DNA of 64,000 nt, taken from assembly GCF_900890425.1 (NCBI RefSeq), contig NZ_CAAHFG010000001.1:1550001-1614000 (forward strand). Reading direction: 5' to 3'. The notes under the pieces were generated by a model, which was not told the origin of the DNA, made no database searches, and saw only the letters and a list, made by a program, of their open reading frames with translations. Origin of the DNA: Pontiella desulfatans. Its GTDB lineage: Bacteria > Verrucomicrobiota > Kiritimatiellia > Kiritimatiellales > Pontiellaceae. How positions within the stretch are numbered: position 1 is the stretch's first letter; every line of letters begins with the position of its first letter. Shown piece by piece: positions 47,621 through 57,596 of the stretch. The translations under genes were made by a program, and so were the position numbers.

Positions 47621-50398
47621 ATGATGAAACGAATCCTCTTTTTGCTGTCGGTTTTGATGGGGGCTTGTGTTGCATTGTCTGCAACAGAGGCTCCGGCCTG
47701 GCTTGACTATAATCAAAAAAGGGCGACGGGACAGATGGGCGATAGCCTCCTGCTGGATTTCTCGTATGCCGGCTACCAATTTTCAGAACAGCCGATTCCC
47801 GATGTGTCCGGTTGGAATACGATTGATGTCACCGCATACGGGGCCGTTGCGGATGACGCAGGGTTTGATGATGCGGCCATTCAGGCGGCGATCACTGCAG
47901 CCGAGGCCAGCGGCGTTCCAACGGTGGTCTATTTTCCGGCCGGGCGGTACAAGGTCAGCGACGCGGCCACGCAGGATACCCCGTTTGAGATCAACGGGAG
48001 TCACATTGTGCTCAAGGGGGCGGGTTCCGGAGTCGGTGGCACGGAGATTTTCACGGAGCGCAGCGATTCGGACGGTGGTGCGGGCCCCTGGCGTTTTCAT
48101 TTTAAGCCGGCTTCGATCAATGACTCGGATATCACCACAATCACCAGCGCTATAACGCGTGGGGATTACCAGATTCAGGTGGCCAACGCCGGTGCGCTGA
48201 GTGTCGGGGACACAGTGAACCTATATCAGCAAACGACGGACAACCTCCCGCTCAACATGCCGGGCCTGTCGTACAACCCTATCTGGAAACTTCCAGACAA
48301 TGGAATCAGGCCCCACGAAAAACACCTGATCACCGCCATACAGGGGAATATGGTAACGTTTAAGAACCCGGTGAACATGCACTTTGCCCTTCATCACAAT
48401 TCTTCGCGTGTCGAGCGGTACACCACGATCGAAGAGGTCGGTGTGGAAGATATTCTTTTTACCAGCGGTTGGGCGGATGATCCTGCGATCTACGAGCACC
48501 ATGACAGCGACTTGGTTGATTACGGCTGGCGGGCACTGGCCATGGAAAACGTATTTAACGGCTGGGTCCGGAACTGCGAGTTCAAGGACTGGAACGAAGC
48601 GCTGTGGATTGAAAAGTGTCTGGCGGTGACGGTGAAAGATGTGCTTTATACCGGCAAGCAGGGGCATACTTCCTATTATGCGCGCTATTCCTACGGGGTG
48701 CTGTTTGAAAACATGTGGGATGATGTGCGGGACGACGGCGGCCATAACATTGCGGGTCATGGGCATGGTCCCGGGATGCGTTGGAGTACCACCGGAACGG
48801 TTTTTCTGAACTGCAAAATGAACGAGCACCAGTCCATCGACTGCCATGGCTATCACCCTTATGGAAACCTGCTGGATGGCGTGTTCGGCGGATCGTTCAA
48901 TAACAACGGTGGTGCTGAAGATTCCTATCCGAACAGCGGACCCGATCTGACCTTCTGGAATTTTGAGCATGCGTCATATTATTCTTTTAAGACCTTCGAT
49001 TTCTGGGATCCGGTGAACCGGAAAACCCATACCTACGCATGGCCGAAATTTATCGGTTTCCTGGCACCGGGCGAAAATATCACCCTGGTGAATACAGGGC
49101 TGAATCAGCTCCAGGGTACGGAGGTTTATCCGAAGTCGCTCTTTGAAGCGCAGCTGCAGATGCGCCTGTTTGACGGCTATGTGTCGGCATCCTCTGAAAC
49201 GCAGGATCATCCTGCAAAGCTGGCCAACGATAATGATGCGGGTACTGCATGGATTTCGGATGGCCCCGGAGCCGGTGAGTGGCTGATGATTGATCTGGGC
49301 GTTTCGAATGCCGTCAATAGCATCGCAATCGATGAAGATGGAGGACGGGCAGGTAATTTCCTGATCGAATACTGGGATGAATCCGCCTGGCAGGTGCTGG
49401 GGGCGGGGAGCGGCATCGGCCCGGACTGGGAGGTTCAGCTCCCGGAGGTGACGGCCCGCAAGTTTCGATTATCGGTTGTCAATATGAAGTCCGGTGAAGA
49501 GGCCTCGCCCGTTTCGATCCGCTCCTTCCATATTTCGCTTGAGGCGGATCCTGCTTCGGAGGTCCTGATCGCCGGATGGGATACCTGGGATAGTATCTCT
49601 GCTCCAACCCCAACCTTTGCGGCGGCAGGGATAACGGCTTCCGCCTCGGCTTCCTCCCCGGAAGGCAATTGGAACACCTCTGCTGCCGAAGCTCGTGGTT
49701 CCAGTAAAGACGGGACCTGGGGAACCTTTGATGGCAACGGGAACCCGGCCAGCACGAGTACCACCCTGGGGGGTGACGGCATCAGCCTGCTTAATGGCAG
49801 GAACGGTTCAATCACATTGACGATCTCAAACATTGGCTCAAGCGACATCAACCTGGGGGCGATTCACTTTGACGCCCTTGCGTTCCGCGCCAAAGCAGCA
49901 CGTACCTATGCGGTGAACGTACTGGCCGGCAGCGATATCACGGTCGGTAATGTCTTTACTTCAGCTGATCAAGCGATTACCGAGCTGGGGGGGACTGCAG
50001 GCCTCAAGACCGATGATTCGGATCCCGAGACCCATGACCAGCACGATGATATCGACGTTTCCCTGGCCGGTATTGCTGACAGCTCACTTGAAGTGGGTGG
50101 GGTGGCCATCATTGAACTGGTCTTTTCGGGAGGTACTCCCGGCAACAGCGGACATCATCTGTGGATTGACAACGTAGGTATCACGGGAACGTTTCCGCCC
50201 GGCACGGTGTCCCCGGTGCTTGAGTACGAAATTATCGGGGGCGATATCGTCTTCACCTGGATCGGAAGCGGCATGAAGGTTCAGTCTCGCACAAACCTGA
50301 CGGAGGGAGTCTGGATTGATGTGCCCGACAGCGATGCTCCTCCGGTGACAAATTCCACAACCGATCCGGAAGCCTTTTTCCGGCTGATTGAAAAATAA
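47621..50398 (+). CDS. Secreted right-handed beta-helix protein with discoidin-like and shared modules, 925 aa
   Basis: Signal peptide (LSVLMGACVALSATEA). Residues about 50-500 start IDVTAYGAVADDAGFDDAAI and YFPAGRYKVSDA, the opening of pectate-lyase-superfamily (DUF4955-like) beta helices, pointing to a polysaccharide lyase or hydrolase. Residues about 520-640 form an F5/8C (discoidin)-like domain (LANDNDAGTAWISDGPGAGE). Residues about 650-855 are the module shared with two neighbours, followed by the C-terminal RLIEK module. It probably binds and cleaves a sulfated glycan outside the cell. Confidence 0.8.
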   Translation: MMKRILFLLSVLMGACVALSATEAPAWLDYNQKRATGQMGDSLLLDFSYAGYQFSEQPIPDVSGWNTIDVTAYGAVADDAGFDDAAIQAAITAAEASGVPTVVYFPAGRYKVSDAATQDTPFEINGSHIVLKGAGSGVGGTEIFTERSDSDGGAGPWRFHFKPASINDSDITTITSAITRGDYQIQVANAGALSVGDTVNLYQQTTDNLPLNMPGLSYNPIWKLPDNGIRPHEKHLITAIQGNMVTFKNPVNMHFALHHNSSRVERYTTIEEVGVEDILFTSGWADDPAIYEHHDSDLVDYGWRALAMENVFNGWVRNCEFKDWNEALWIEKCLAVTVKDVLYTGKQGHTSYYARYSYGVLFENMWDDVRDDGGHNIAGHGHGPGMRWSTTGTVFLNCKMNEHQSIDCHGYHPYGNLLDGVFGGSFNNNGGAEDSYPNSGPDLTFWNFEHASYYSFKTFDFWDPVNRKTHTYAWPKFIGFLAPGENITLVNTGLNQLQGTEVYPKSLFEAQLQMRLFDGYVSASSETQDHPAKLANDNDAGTAWISDGPGAGEWLMIDLGVSNAVNSIAIDEDGGRAGNFLIEYWDESAWQVLGAGSGIGPDWEVQLPEVTARKFRLSVVNMKSGEEASPVSIRSFHISLEADPASEVLIAGWDTWDSISAPTPTFAAAGITASASASSPEGNWNTSAAEARGSSKDGTWGTFDGNGNPASTSTTLGGDGISLLNGRNGSITLTISNIGSSDINLGAIHFDALAFRAKAARTYAVNVLAGSDITVGNVFTSADQAITELGGTAGLKTDDSDPETHDQHDDIDVSLAGIADSSLEVGGVAIIELVFSGGTPGNSGHHLWIDNVGITGTFPPGTVSPVLEYEIIGGDIVFTWIGSGMKVQSRTNLTEGVWIDVPDSDAPPVTNSTTDPEAFFRLIEK

Positions 50399-50423
50399 TA
50401 CAACAAACTGGGTAGGTGTAATA

Positions 50424-52862
50424 ATGAAGATAAACTCCATTCTTAGATTAAATCGAGTCCTGCTCGCCTTGGCTTGGTCTGTGAGCCTTTGTATGGCGAC
50501 TGTTGCACAAAATGAAATATTCTGCGGCGGTGTTTCCGGATGCTCGAATCTAGCGGTAGCGGCCAATTCTGATGAGTTCCGCGCGGCGGGCGGAAATATT
50601 TTTATTCATTCGGTTGGGTGGGACAATCACACGACCGAGGCGCAGAAAAACACCATCGTTCAATTGTGGCAGGACCATGAGTGGGGCATTGAGATGGGGT
50701 TTTCCGCGTATGACTATACCTCCAGGCAGAACGCGTACAAAAGCAGATATCTGGACCGGGGTATCCAGGCGAAATTCATTACGGTGAACGCCTATTCCAG
50801 TGGGAGAATTCCAGAGGTGGATGACTGGATACTCGATAGGCAGGCCTATTATGACAAAGGCGTCGATTCATCCACCGCAATCTATGCCACGTTTGAGTAT
50901 CAGAACATGGCGGAATATCAGACGACGCTGCATCAAAACTTAGTGTCTGACCGAACCGATTTTCAGGAGATCATTACGGCATCCGGAGGAATGACGCTGG
51001 ATATTCCGCCAACCGTTTATTTCAGGCGGATAAACAGCACCAATTCGAACATTCGTAAATACCATGACTGGATTCTAGACGCCATCCGGTGGGCACAAAG
51101 TAGAGGTCATACCGTCGGGATTATCGTTTCGCCCAACAGCGCTCGAACCAATTATGATGAAGATACAAAGGCGTTCGTCGAAATTTTGGAAACTGAAAAC
51201 GCGTTGCCGAATTTCTTTATCGTTGAGAACTACAGTCCTGAAGATCCCGCGACGTATGACAATGAGGTCGGTAATGAAGACACCCCTCACCATCAGCTCG
51301 GTTGTGCCCGTTTGCTGCAGGGTTGGCTTCCCGTTTCCGGGGACATAGATCCCACCTCCGGTCTGGTCGCTCACTGGCCGCTGGATGAGGGCGCCGGAAC
51401 GAATGCGGTCGATGCATCCGGTTATGGATTTGACGGCGAATTGCTGAATGGCGCGACCTGGGGCAGTGATGCAACGCGCGATTCCTACGTCGTGTTTGAC
51501 GGAACGGATGACCGCATTGCAACGACCTTTACCTATGCGCTTGCTGAAACCAACGACTTTACGTGGGCGTGGTGGGCGAAAAAGGCGACGGCACCCGGAG
51601 CGGATAATGGATCCATCATGGTGGGAAACCGCTATGGAAACACCGGTTCGGAAAACTATGAATTTATCAAGTTCACGCCGATCAGTGTTCAGTTCGCGAA
51701 CTCGGACACTGCCGGTGCCATCGAACGCTATGATTATTCCGATATTCCGCAGGATGAGTGGCACCACTATGCGATGGTGAAGGATGGCACAAGCTATCAG
51801 TGGTATGTTGATGGAGTCGCGCAGGGCGTGGCATCGAACTTTGTCTACAACGAATCCTCCCCGCTCCCATTCCTTATCGGCGGGGATGACGACGGGTCGG
51901 GCACCAAAGTGAACGAGCACTTTGAAGGCTGCATCGACGATGTGGTGCTCTACCGTGAGGCGCTTACCCCGGCCGAGGTGGCTGACGTGAGGGATGGTCA
52001 TTATCCCTATGCGCAGCTCGTTTATGAACTCATCGCCGGCTGGGATACGTGGGACAGTATCTCCGCTCCAACCCCAACCTTTGCGGCGGCAGGTATAACG
52101 GCTTCCGCTACGGCTTTCTCCCCGGACGGCAATTGGAACACCTCTGCTACCGAAGATCGTGGTTCCAGTAAAGACGGGACCTGGGGAACCTTTGATGGGG
52201 ACGGAAATCCGGCCGGCACAAATACCACCCTGGGGGTTGACTGCATCAGCCTGCTTAATGGCAGGAACGGTTCAATCACATTGACGATCTCAAACATTGG
52301 TTCAAGCGATATCTACCTGGGTGCGATTCACTTTGACGCCCTTGCGTTCCGCGCCAATGCAGCACGTACCTATGCGGTGAACGTACTGGCCGGCAGCGAT
52401 ATCACGGTCGGTAATGTCTTTACTTCAGCTGATCAAGCGATCACCGAGCTGGGGGGGACTGCAGGCCTCAAGACCGATGATTTGGATCCAGAGACCCATG
52501 ACCAGCACGATGATATCGACGTTTCCCTGGCCGGCATTGCTGACAGCACACTCGAAGTGGGTGGGGTCGCCATCCTTGAACTGGTCTTTTCGGGAGGTAC
52601 TCCCGGCAACAGTGGACATCATCTGTGGATTGACAACGTAGGTATCACGGGAGCGTTCTCGCCCGTCACGGTGTCCCCGATGCTTGAATACGAAATGATC
52701 GGTGGGGACATGGTATTTAACTGGACCGGAAGCGGTATGAAAGTTCAGTCGCGCACGAACCTGATCGAGGGGGTCTGGATCGATGTACCCGACGGCGATT
52801 CACCGCCTGTGAATATAACTCCGGCCAACTCGGGAGCCTTCTTCCGTTTGATTGAGCAGTAG
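50424..52862 (+). CDS. Secreted protein with LamG-like and shared modules, 812 aa
   Basis: I took the ATG at 50424 behind AGGTGTAATA rather than TTG at 50388. After a signal peptide (LLALAWSVSLCMATVAQ), residues about 25-310 form an unrecognised domain that may be a TIM-barrel-like enzyme. Residues about 310-525 are a LamG/concanavalin-like domain (LVAHWPLDEGAGT, DEWHHYAMVKDG, CIDDVVLYREAL). The shared module and the RLIEQ tail follow. The domain order supports glycan binding or degradation. Confidence 0.78.
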   Translation: MKINSILRLNRVLLALAWSVSLCMATVAQNEIFCGGVSGCSNLAVAANSDEFRAAGGNIFIHSVGWDNHTTEAQKNTIVQLWQDHEWGIEMGFSAYDYTSRQNAYKSRYLDRGIQAKFITVNAYSSGRIPEVDDWILDRQAYYDKGVDSSTAIYATFEYQNMAEYQTTLHQNLVSDRTDFQEIITASGGMTLDIPPTVYFRRINSTNSNIRKYHDWILDAIRWAQSRGHTVGIIVSPNSARTNYDEDTKAFVEILETENALPNFFIVENYSPEDPATYDNEVGNEDTPHHQLGCARLLQGWLPVSGDIDPTSGLVAHWPLDEGAGTNAVDASGYGFDGELLNGATWGSDATRDSYVVFDGTDDRIATTFTYALAETNDFTWAWWAKKATAPGADNGSIMVGNRYGNTGSENYEFIKFTPISVQFANSDTAGAIERYDYSDIPQDEWHHYAMVKDGTSYQWYVDGVAQGVASNFVYNESSPLPFLIGGDDDGSGTKVNEHFEGCIDDVVLYREALTPAEVADVRDGHYPYAQLVYELIAGWDTWDSISAPTPTFAAAGITASATAFSPDGNWNTSATEDRGSSKDGTWGTFDGDGNPAGTNTTLGVDCISLLNGRNGSITLTISNIGSSDIYLGAIHFDALAFRANAARTYAVNVLAGSDITVGNVFTSADQAITELGGTAGLKTDDLDPETHDQHDDIDVSLAGIADSTLEVGGVAILELVFSGGTPGNSGHHLWIDNVGITGAFSPVTVSPMLEYEMIGGDMVFNWTGSGMKVQSRTNLIEGVWIDVPDGDSPPVNITPANSGAFFRLIEQ

Positions 52863-52924
52863 GTTTTTCAAATTCTCGAAGTAAAAAAAATCGTTTTGAA
52901 TAGGATGTTAAAATGGAGATGACC

Positions 52925-54253
52925 ATGAAATTACGAGTTCCGAACTATATCGGGGTAGCAATAGCCGCCTTGTCGTGCTGTGCTTGTTTAACCCAGGCGC
53001 AGCAGGATTCAGAGCGCCCCAATATCATTTTTATTCTGAGCGATGATCAGGGGTGGAACGACTATGGCTTTATGGGGCATAAGCAGATTCAGACCCCGAA
53101 TCTGGATAAGTTGGCGGAAGCCGGCCTGATTTATGAGCGGGGATACGTGACCGCGCCGCTCTGCCGCCCATCATTGGCCAGTCTGGCAACTGGCCTCTAT
53201 CCTCATGAAACGGGAATACGCGGCAACGATCCGGATATGCCGAAGGGAACCAACAAAAAGACCCATCTGGAACTCTTTGGAGAAATGCGGGCCAAAATGA
53301 CGGCTCCCTTCGCCGAGTGCACCACGTTTATTGAACTCTTGAAGGATAATGGATATCTGACCTTGCAAACCGGCAAATGGTGGGAGGAAAATCCGCTGGA
53401 TCATGGATTCACCGATGCGATGACGCATGGTGATGCAACCCGTGGCGGTCGCCATGGGGATAAAGGGTTGGAAATCGGCCGTGAGACGATGAAGCCGTTC
53501 CACGACATTGTTGAGAAATCGAAAAAGGAAGATAAGCCCTTCTTCATGTGGTATGGGGTTTTCCTTCCGCACACACCGCACAATGCACCGGACCGGCTCT
53601 ATAATAAATACAAAGACATTGCGCCCAACGAATCTACGGCGCGCTATTGGGCAAATGTGGATTGGTTCGATGAGGGGTGTGGTCAGATTGTGGAGCACCT
53701 TAAAGAACAGGGACTCTACGAAAATACGATTTTTGTGTATACGTGCGATAATGGGTGGGTGCCGGATCCTGATAAGGTAGGCGGGGTTATCCGCTCCAAG
53801 CGCGAGCCGACGGAAGCCGGTATTCGTACGCCGATTTTTATTACGCATGGTGCGACCGTGAAACCGATCCGCGATAAAGAAACCCTGGCGAGTAATATTG
53901 ATATTGCAACCACCATCCTGCACGCCTGCGGAATCGAGCCGCCTGCGGAAATGTCCGGCCTTGATCTGCGCGATCCGGTAGCTTTACAAAAACGTGATCG
54001 CATCTTCGTGGACGTTTATGATCACAACAGCAATCTGGAAGAGCTTGAAAATATGGAGAACGATTTGAAGGCCTGGGTGGTTGTAGATGGCTGGGATAAG
54101 CTGATTGCCAAACCTGAAGGTAAAGAACTCTATAACCTGAAAAGCGATCCGGACGACCGCAATAACCTGGCCGCTAAACATCCGGAAAAAGTTTCCAAGC
54201 TCGCGAAGCTGATCGAGGAATGGGTCAAGGAAACGCCGCAGCTGCATAAATAA
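52925..54253 (+). CDS. Secreted sulfatase (S1 family), 442 aa
   Basis: Sulfatases remove sulfate esters from glycans. The N-terminus has a signal peptide ending near LTQAQQ; NIIFILSDDQGWNDYGFMGH gives the metal-binding Asp pair. The maturation motif is CRPSLASL (Cys about residue 80), in which the usual Arg after Ser (CxPSR) is Leu; CRPSL occurs in some sulfatase groups, so Cys can still be converted to formylglycine. TGKWWEENPLDHGF replaces the usual GKWHLG. I chose ATG 52925 because GGAG lies just before it. Confidence 0.88.
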   Translation: MKLRVPNYIGVAIAALSCCACLTQAQQDSERPNIIFILSDDQGWNDYGFMGHKQIQTPNLDKLAEAGLIYERGYVTAPLCRPSLASLATGLYPHETGIRGNDPDMPKGTNKKTHLELFGEMRAKMTAPFAECTTFIELLKDNGYLTLQTGKWWEENPLDHGFTDAMTHGDATRGGRHGDKGLEIGRETMKPFHDIVEKSKKEDKPFFMWYGVFLPHTPHNAPDRLYNKYKDIAPNESTARYWANVDWFDEGCGQIVEHLKEQGLYENTIFVYTCDNGWVPDPDKVGGVIRSKREPTEAGIRTPIFITHGATVKPIRDKETLASNIDIATTILHACGIEPPAEMSGLDLRDPVALQKRDRIFVDVYDHNSNLEELENMENDLKAWVVVDGWDKLIAKPEGKELYNLKSDPDDRNNLAAKHPEKVSKLAKLIEEWVKETPQLHK

Positions 54254-54687
54254 ACTTTGTGCGTAGAGGGACTTTTAATTGTACATTTCCGGCAATTACG
54301 CCTCGCGCTTAGAAAGCGCTTGTATTCAACACGGTTCAATTGGAAACATAAGGTGAAATTTGAGGGACAAAGAATGAGTGATGTTACCGCAATCCAGACA
54401 AAAGCAGAGCCGACTTGACTCAATGGACCAAAGCGAAAGACCCCCTTCCCGACAGCCCGCGAAAGGTGAGGGTTGCACGGCGTGTCGGGGTCTCAGGCCG
54501 TGGCGGGTGAATGAATTGTTTAAGGCGGAATTTGGGAGAACCGGAGTATTCCGCAGAAGCCGAAGAGGTGACGATGCGGTATGATGCTCCGGTAAAGGTT
54601 CAGGATGGCGGTGGGTGACGAGAGCTTTAGCTGGTTGGAGCACAATGACAATGTGGCCATGGGGTGTCACCCATGATAGAGGATGGT
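54254..54687. other. Intergenic region without supported gene
   Basis: About 430 bases with no convincing frame, ribosome site or terminator. It separates the sulfatase from the sensor kinase gene. Confidence 0.4.
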
Positions 54688-56709
54688 ATGTTGGCAAATA
54701 TAAAGTATTTCACGGCACTTTTTTTGATTGCGACGAACCTGCCATGCGTCGCCGTTGCGGCGAATGAGACCCATGCCTTTGAGCATCGACTGGCCGAAAG
54801 GGTTTCTCGGCGTTGGCAGGAGGTGCAGGCTGAATTGACCCGGATCGAGGGGGAGTTGGTGTCGCTACCCGTGATTCCGAAGGAGGAACTGGGCGGAACC
54901 GGAGGGCTGCTCGCACAGGCTCGGGTGGGTGAACCGGAGCGGGAGATCGAGGTCACATGGAATAAGCCGGTTCTGGTGGATCTGGTGGTGCTGGCTCCCG
55001 CCCGGAAGTATGATGTGAACGGGCTCATTCTGGATTACGGGCTGCCGGACGACTTTTCGGTTGAGCTGATCGGCGCGGCCGGTACATCGAATATTCCCGT
55101 TGCGGTCGAAAACAAAGTGCATTCATCGCCGGTCCGACGCGGCTATCCGTTTGTCTATCCGTTGGATAAACCTGCCATGGCGACCGGTCTGCGGGTCAGG
55201 GCGCATCGGCTGTATACGCGGGAGCGCACGCCACAGGATGTTTTTATTCTGGCCCTTTCGGAGGTGTTCTGTTTTGCCAACGGCCGGAATGTGGCCTTGA
55301 ACGCGCAGGTGCATATCCCGCAAGGTCCCCAGCGGCGACAGCACTGGCACTGGAGGCTTGGTTATCTGGTGGATGGGCAGAGTTCGTTGGGACTGCCCGA
55401 ATTCCCGGAACCCTCTGTGAGAGGTGTCGGCTGGTTGTCGAGGGATCACGCGAGCGAACAGGATTCGGTTTGGGTCGGGATTGATCTCGGGGAGTCCCGC
55501 CGCGTTGACGGCCTGCGGCTCTACCCGGCGCGTCGTGCGTCTCTGGGCAATATTCCGGGGTTCGGGATGCCCCGCCGCTTCCGGGTCCGGACTTCGGAAA
55601 GCGGCATTCCCGCATCCTATTCGACGGTATTGGATCAGACGGGCGGCGACATGAAAAACCCGGGCCACAATCCCATCGAGCTCCGATTCCCGGCCGCACA
55701 TGCGCGGTTTATACGGATCGAGACGACAAAACTCTGGAAGCCGTATGACGACTATCCCGCGTTTCTGGCCCTGAGCGAAATCGAGGTGCTGAACGGCGAC
55801 GCCAATATGGCATTGGGTGCCAAGGTTGTTTCTTCGGATCAAACGGGCCGCTATGCTGCGCACGCGGAACTGTTTTGGAGCGAGGATTGCCTGACCGATG
55901 GGTTCGGGCCGCAGGGCAGGTTGGTGAGCCCGGTCGATTGGTTGCTGGGGCTGGATAAACGGTTGCAGCTGGAAAAGCAAAAACAGGCGCTTCTGGCGGA
56001 GGCACAGTCCATTGTCGATACGATTCGGCAGAGCGTATTCGGGATCATGCTGGTCCTCGGTGGGGGCGGTCTGTTTTTTTCAATCATCCTGCCCGTGCGT
56101 TATCGGCTGCTCCGCAAGCGTGATATCTGTCGGGTTCGCGAGCGCATTGCCGGGGATCTGCACGATGAAGTGGGGAGCAACCTGGGGTGTGTCCAGGTGT
56201 TGTCCGACCTGGTGCAGCAGCAATCGCCGGCATCGCGGGAACTGAAAACGATCCGTCGGATTGCCGCCGAGACGGTGACCGCCGTGCGCGACATTGTCTG
56301 GCTGTTACGCGCCAGGGCGGACGAGCGCGTTTGCATTGCGGACCATCTGAAGGAATCCGGCGGAATCCTCCTCGAAGCGCTCGATTGGACGTTCGAGGCC
56401 GACGCGTCGTTTGCCCACTATGATGTCAGCGATGAAAAAGCGCGGAACCTGATGTTGTTCTATCGCGAAGCGCTGCACAATGTCACCCGCCATGCCGATG
56501 CCCGGAACGTGACCATTCGGATGGAGCGGGCGGACAGTCGCGTGGTGCTCAGTATCTCGGACGATGGGTGCGGTATCCCGCCGGAACGGCTCGAATCGCC
56601 CTCCGTGCTGCATGCACTGAAACAGCGGGCGAAGCAGTTGAATGGTGTGCTGGACGTGGTGTCCGAACCCGGCAAGGGCACCGCGGTAACCCTGACGTTT
56701 TCGGCCTGA
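54688..56709 (+). CDS. Membrane sensor histidine kinase with discoidin-like sensor, 673 aa
   Basis: Signal segment (YFTALFLIATNLPCVAVAA), an extracytoplasmic region with two discoidin-like parts (GLILDYGLPDDFSVELIG; IDLGESRRVDGLRLYPARR), one membrane helix (IMLVLGGGGLFFSIILPVRY, about 450-475), then a NarL-type HisKA_3 (GDLHDEVGSNLGCVQVL, His about 491) and HATPase (REALHNVTRHADA, SDDGCGIPPE). I chose ATG 54688 behind AGAGGATGGT; other starts lie at 54664 and 54673. The regulator gene follows 29 bases downstream. Confidence 0.9.
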   Translation: MLANIKYFTALFLIATNLPCVAVAANETHAFEHRLAERVSRRWQEVQAELTRIEGELVSLPVIPKEELGGTGGLLAQARVGEPEREIEVTWNKPVLVDLVVLAPARKYDVNGLILDYGLPDDFSVELIGAAGTSNIPVAVENKVHSSPVRRGYPFVYPLDKPAMATGLRVRAHRLYTRERTPQDVFILALSEVFCFANGRNVALNAQVHIPQGPQRRQHWHWRLGYLVDGQSSLGLPEFPEPSVRGVGWLSRDHASEQDSVWVGIDLGESRRVDGLRLYPARRASLGNIPGFGMPRRFRVRTSESGIPASYSTVLDQTGGDMKNPGHNPIELRFPAAHARFIRIETTKLWKPYDDYPAFLALSEIEVLNGDANMALGAKVVSSDQTGRYAAHAELFWSEDCLTDGFGPQGRLVSPVDWLLGLDKRLQLEKQKQALLAEAQSIVDTIRQSVFGIMLVLGGGGLFFSIILPVRYRLLRKRDICRVRERIAGDLHDEVGSNLGCVQVLSDLVQQQSPASRELKTIRRIAAETVTAVRDIVWLLRARADERVCIADHLKESGGILLEALDWTFEADASFAHYDVSDEKARNLMLFYREALHNVTRHADARNVTIRMERADSRVVLSISDDGCGIPPERLESPSVLHALKQRAKQLNGVLDVVSEPGKGTAVTLTFSA

Positions 56710-56738
56710 TCCCGAGAGCAACAAGAGGAAGAGAATTC

Positions 56739-57401
56739 ATGAATGAGACCGAGTCGAAAAAACGGGTATTGTTGATCGAAGACCATACGGATTATCGCGA
56801 TGCCATCCGGCAGATGCTGGGCGCAGACGGACGGTATGCCTGCGTGGGCGGCTTCTCCACCCTGGAGCTGGCGTTTGCCGCGCTGGAGGAAGGGCTGGAA
56901 GCGGATATCGTTCTGCTCGATCTGGGGCTGCCCGGCATGGGCGGCATTGACGGAATTGCGCCCCTTCGGGAGCGCCTGCCCGAGGCCCGGGTGATCGTCC
57001 TGACCGCATTCGTGAACCGCGAGAAGGTTTTTGCCGCGCTGGAGGCCGGCGCGCATGGATACCTGATCAAGTCGGCCAATGCCACGCACCTTGTCAAGGC
57101 GCTGGATGAGGTGGCCGAAGGCGGGACGCCACTGGACGCCAAAATTGCCGGCATGGTGCTGGATACATTCCAGAAACTGAAACCCATCACCGACGAAGAA
57201 AAGCTTGCACCGCGCGAGCTCGATATTCTGCGGCTGGTGGCCGAAGGCATGACGAAAAACGCCGTGGCCGACGAGCTTGGAATCAGCCCCCATTCCGTTT
57301 CCGGCTACCTACGCCGAGCCTTCGACAAACTGCATGTCCACAGCCTGCCCGCCGCCGTCAGCGCCGCGATACGGCGTGGTTTGATCGATTTCTCCGAATA
57401 A
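56739..57401 (+). CDS. NarL/LuxR-type response regulator, 220 aa
   Basis: Receiver domain with LLIEDHTDYRDAI and the phosphorylated Asp in ADIVLLDLGLPG (about residue 60), Thr in VIVLTAF and Lys in YLIKSA. The C-terminal HTH reads LAPRELDILRLVAEGMTKNA then VADELGISPHSV. It partners the kinase just upstream. ATACGATTG-type sites are not seen, but the tandem palindromic repeats directly after its stop are candidates for its own binding site. Confidence 0.92.
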   Translation: MNETESKKRVLLIEDHTDYRDAIRQMLGADGRYACVGGFSTLELAFAALEEGLEADIVLLDLGLPGMGGIDGIAPLRERLPEARVIVLTAFVNREKVFAALEAGAHGYLIKSANATHLVKALDEVAEGGTPLDAKIAGMVLDTFQKLKPITDEEKLAPRELDILRLVAEGMTKNAVADELGISPHSVSGYLRRAFDKLHVHSLPAAVSAAIRRGLIDFSE

Positions 57402-57462
57402 ACACCTTCCGTTCCCATGACACACCTTCTGTTCCCCATGACACACATTCGTGTGTCATGAC
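57402..57462. promoter_or_regulatory. Three imperfect tandem ~20-bp repeats with perfect palindrome
   Basis: ACACCTTCCGTTCCCATGAC is followed by ACACCTTCTGTTCCCCATGAC and by a third version that forms the perfect palindrome CATGACACAC-ATTC-GTGTGTCATG (57437-57460). A similar site occurs before the LacI-like gene at 62747. Likely operator. Confidence 0.6.
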
Positions 57463-57596
57463 AAAGGGCTGGATTTGTGTGAACCTGTTTACAGTACTCA
57501 TCGAAAAGCCTTTGCAGGGGGTGCTGAGGCACGCATTGCGGGATGCATTTTCAGAGTGGATGCGAAGAGAATGGAAAAAACCATGAGGGAAAAGTA

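Noticed and set aside
52925-54253. Inactive sulfatase because CxPSR is CRPSL
   Set aside because: The Cys, Pro and Ser are kept, and CRPSL occurs in working sulfatase groups as far as I know, so loss of activity is not supported.
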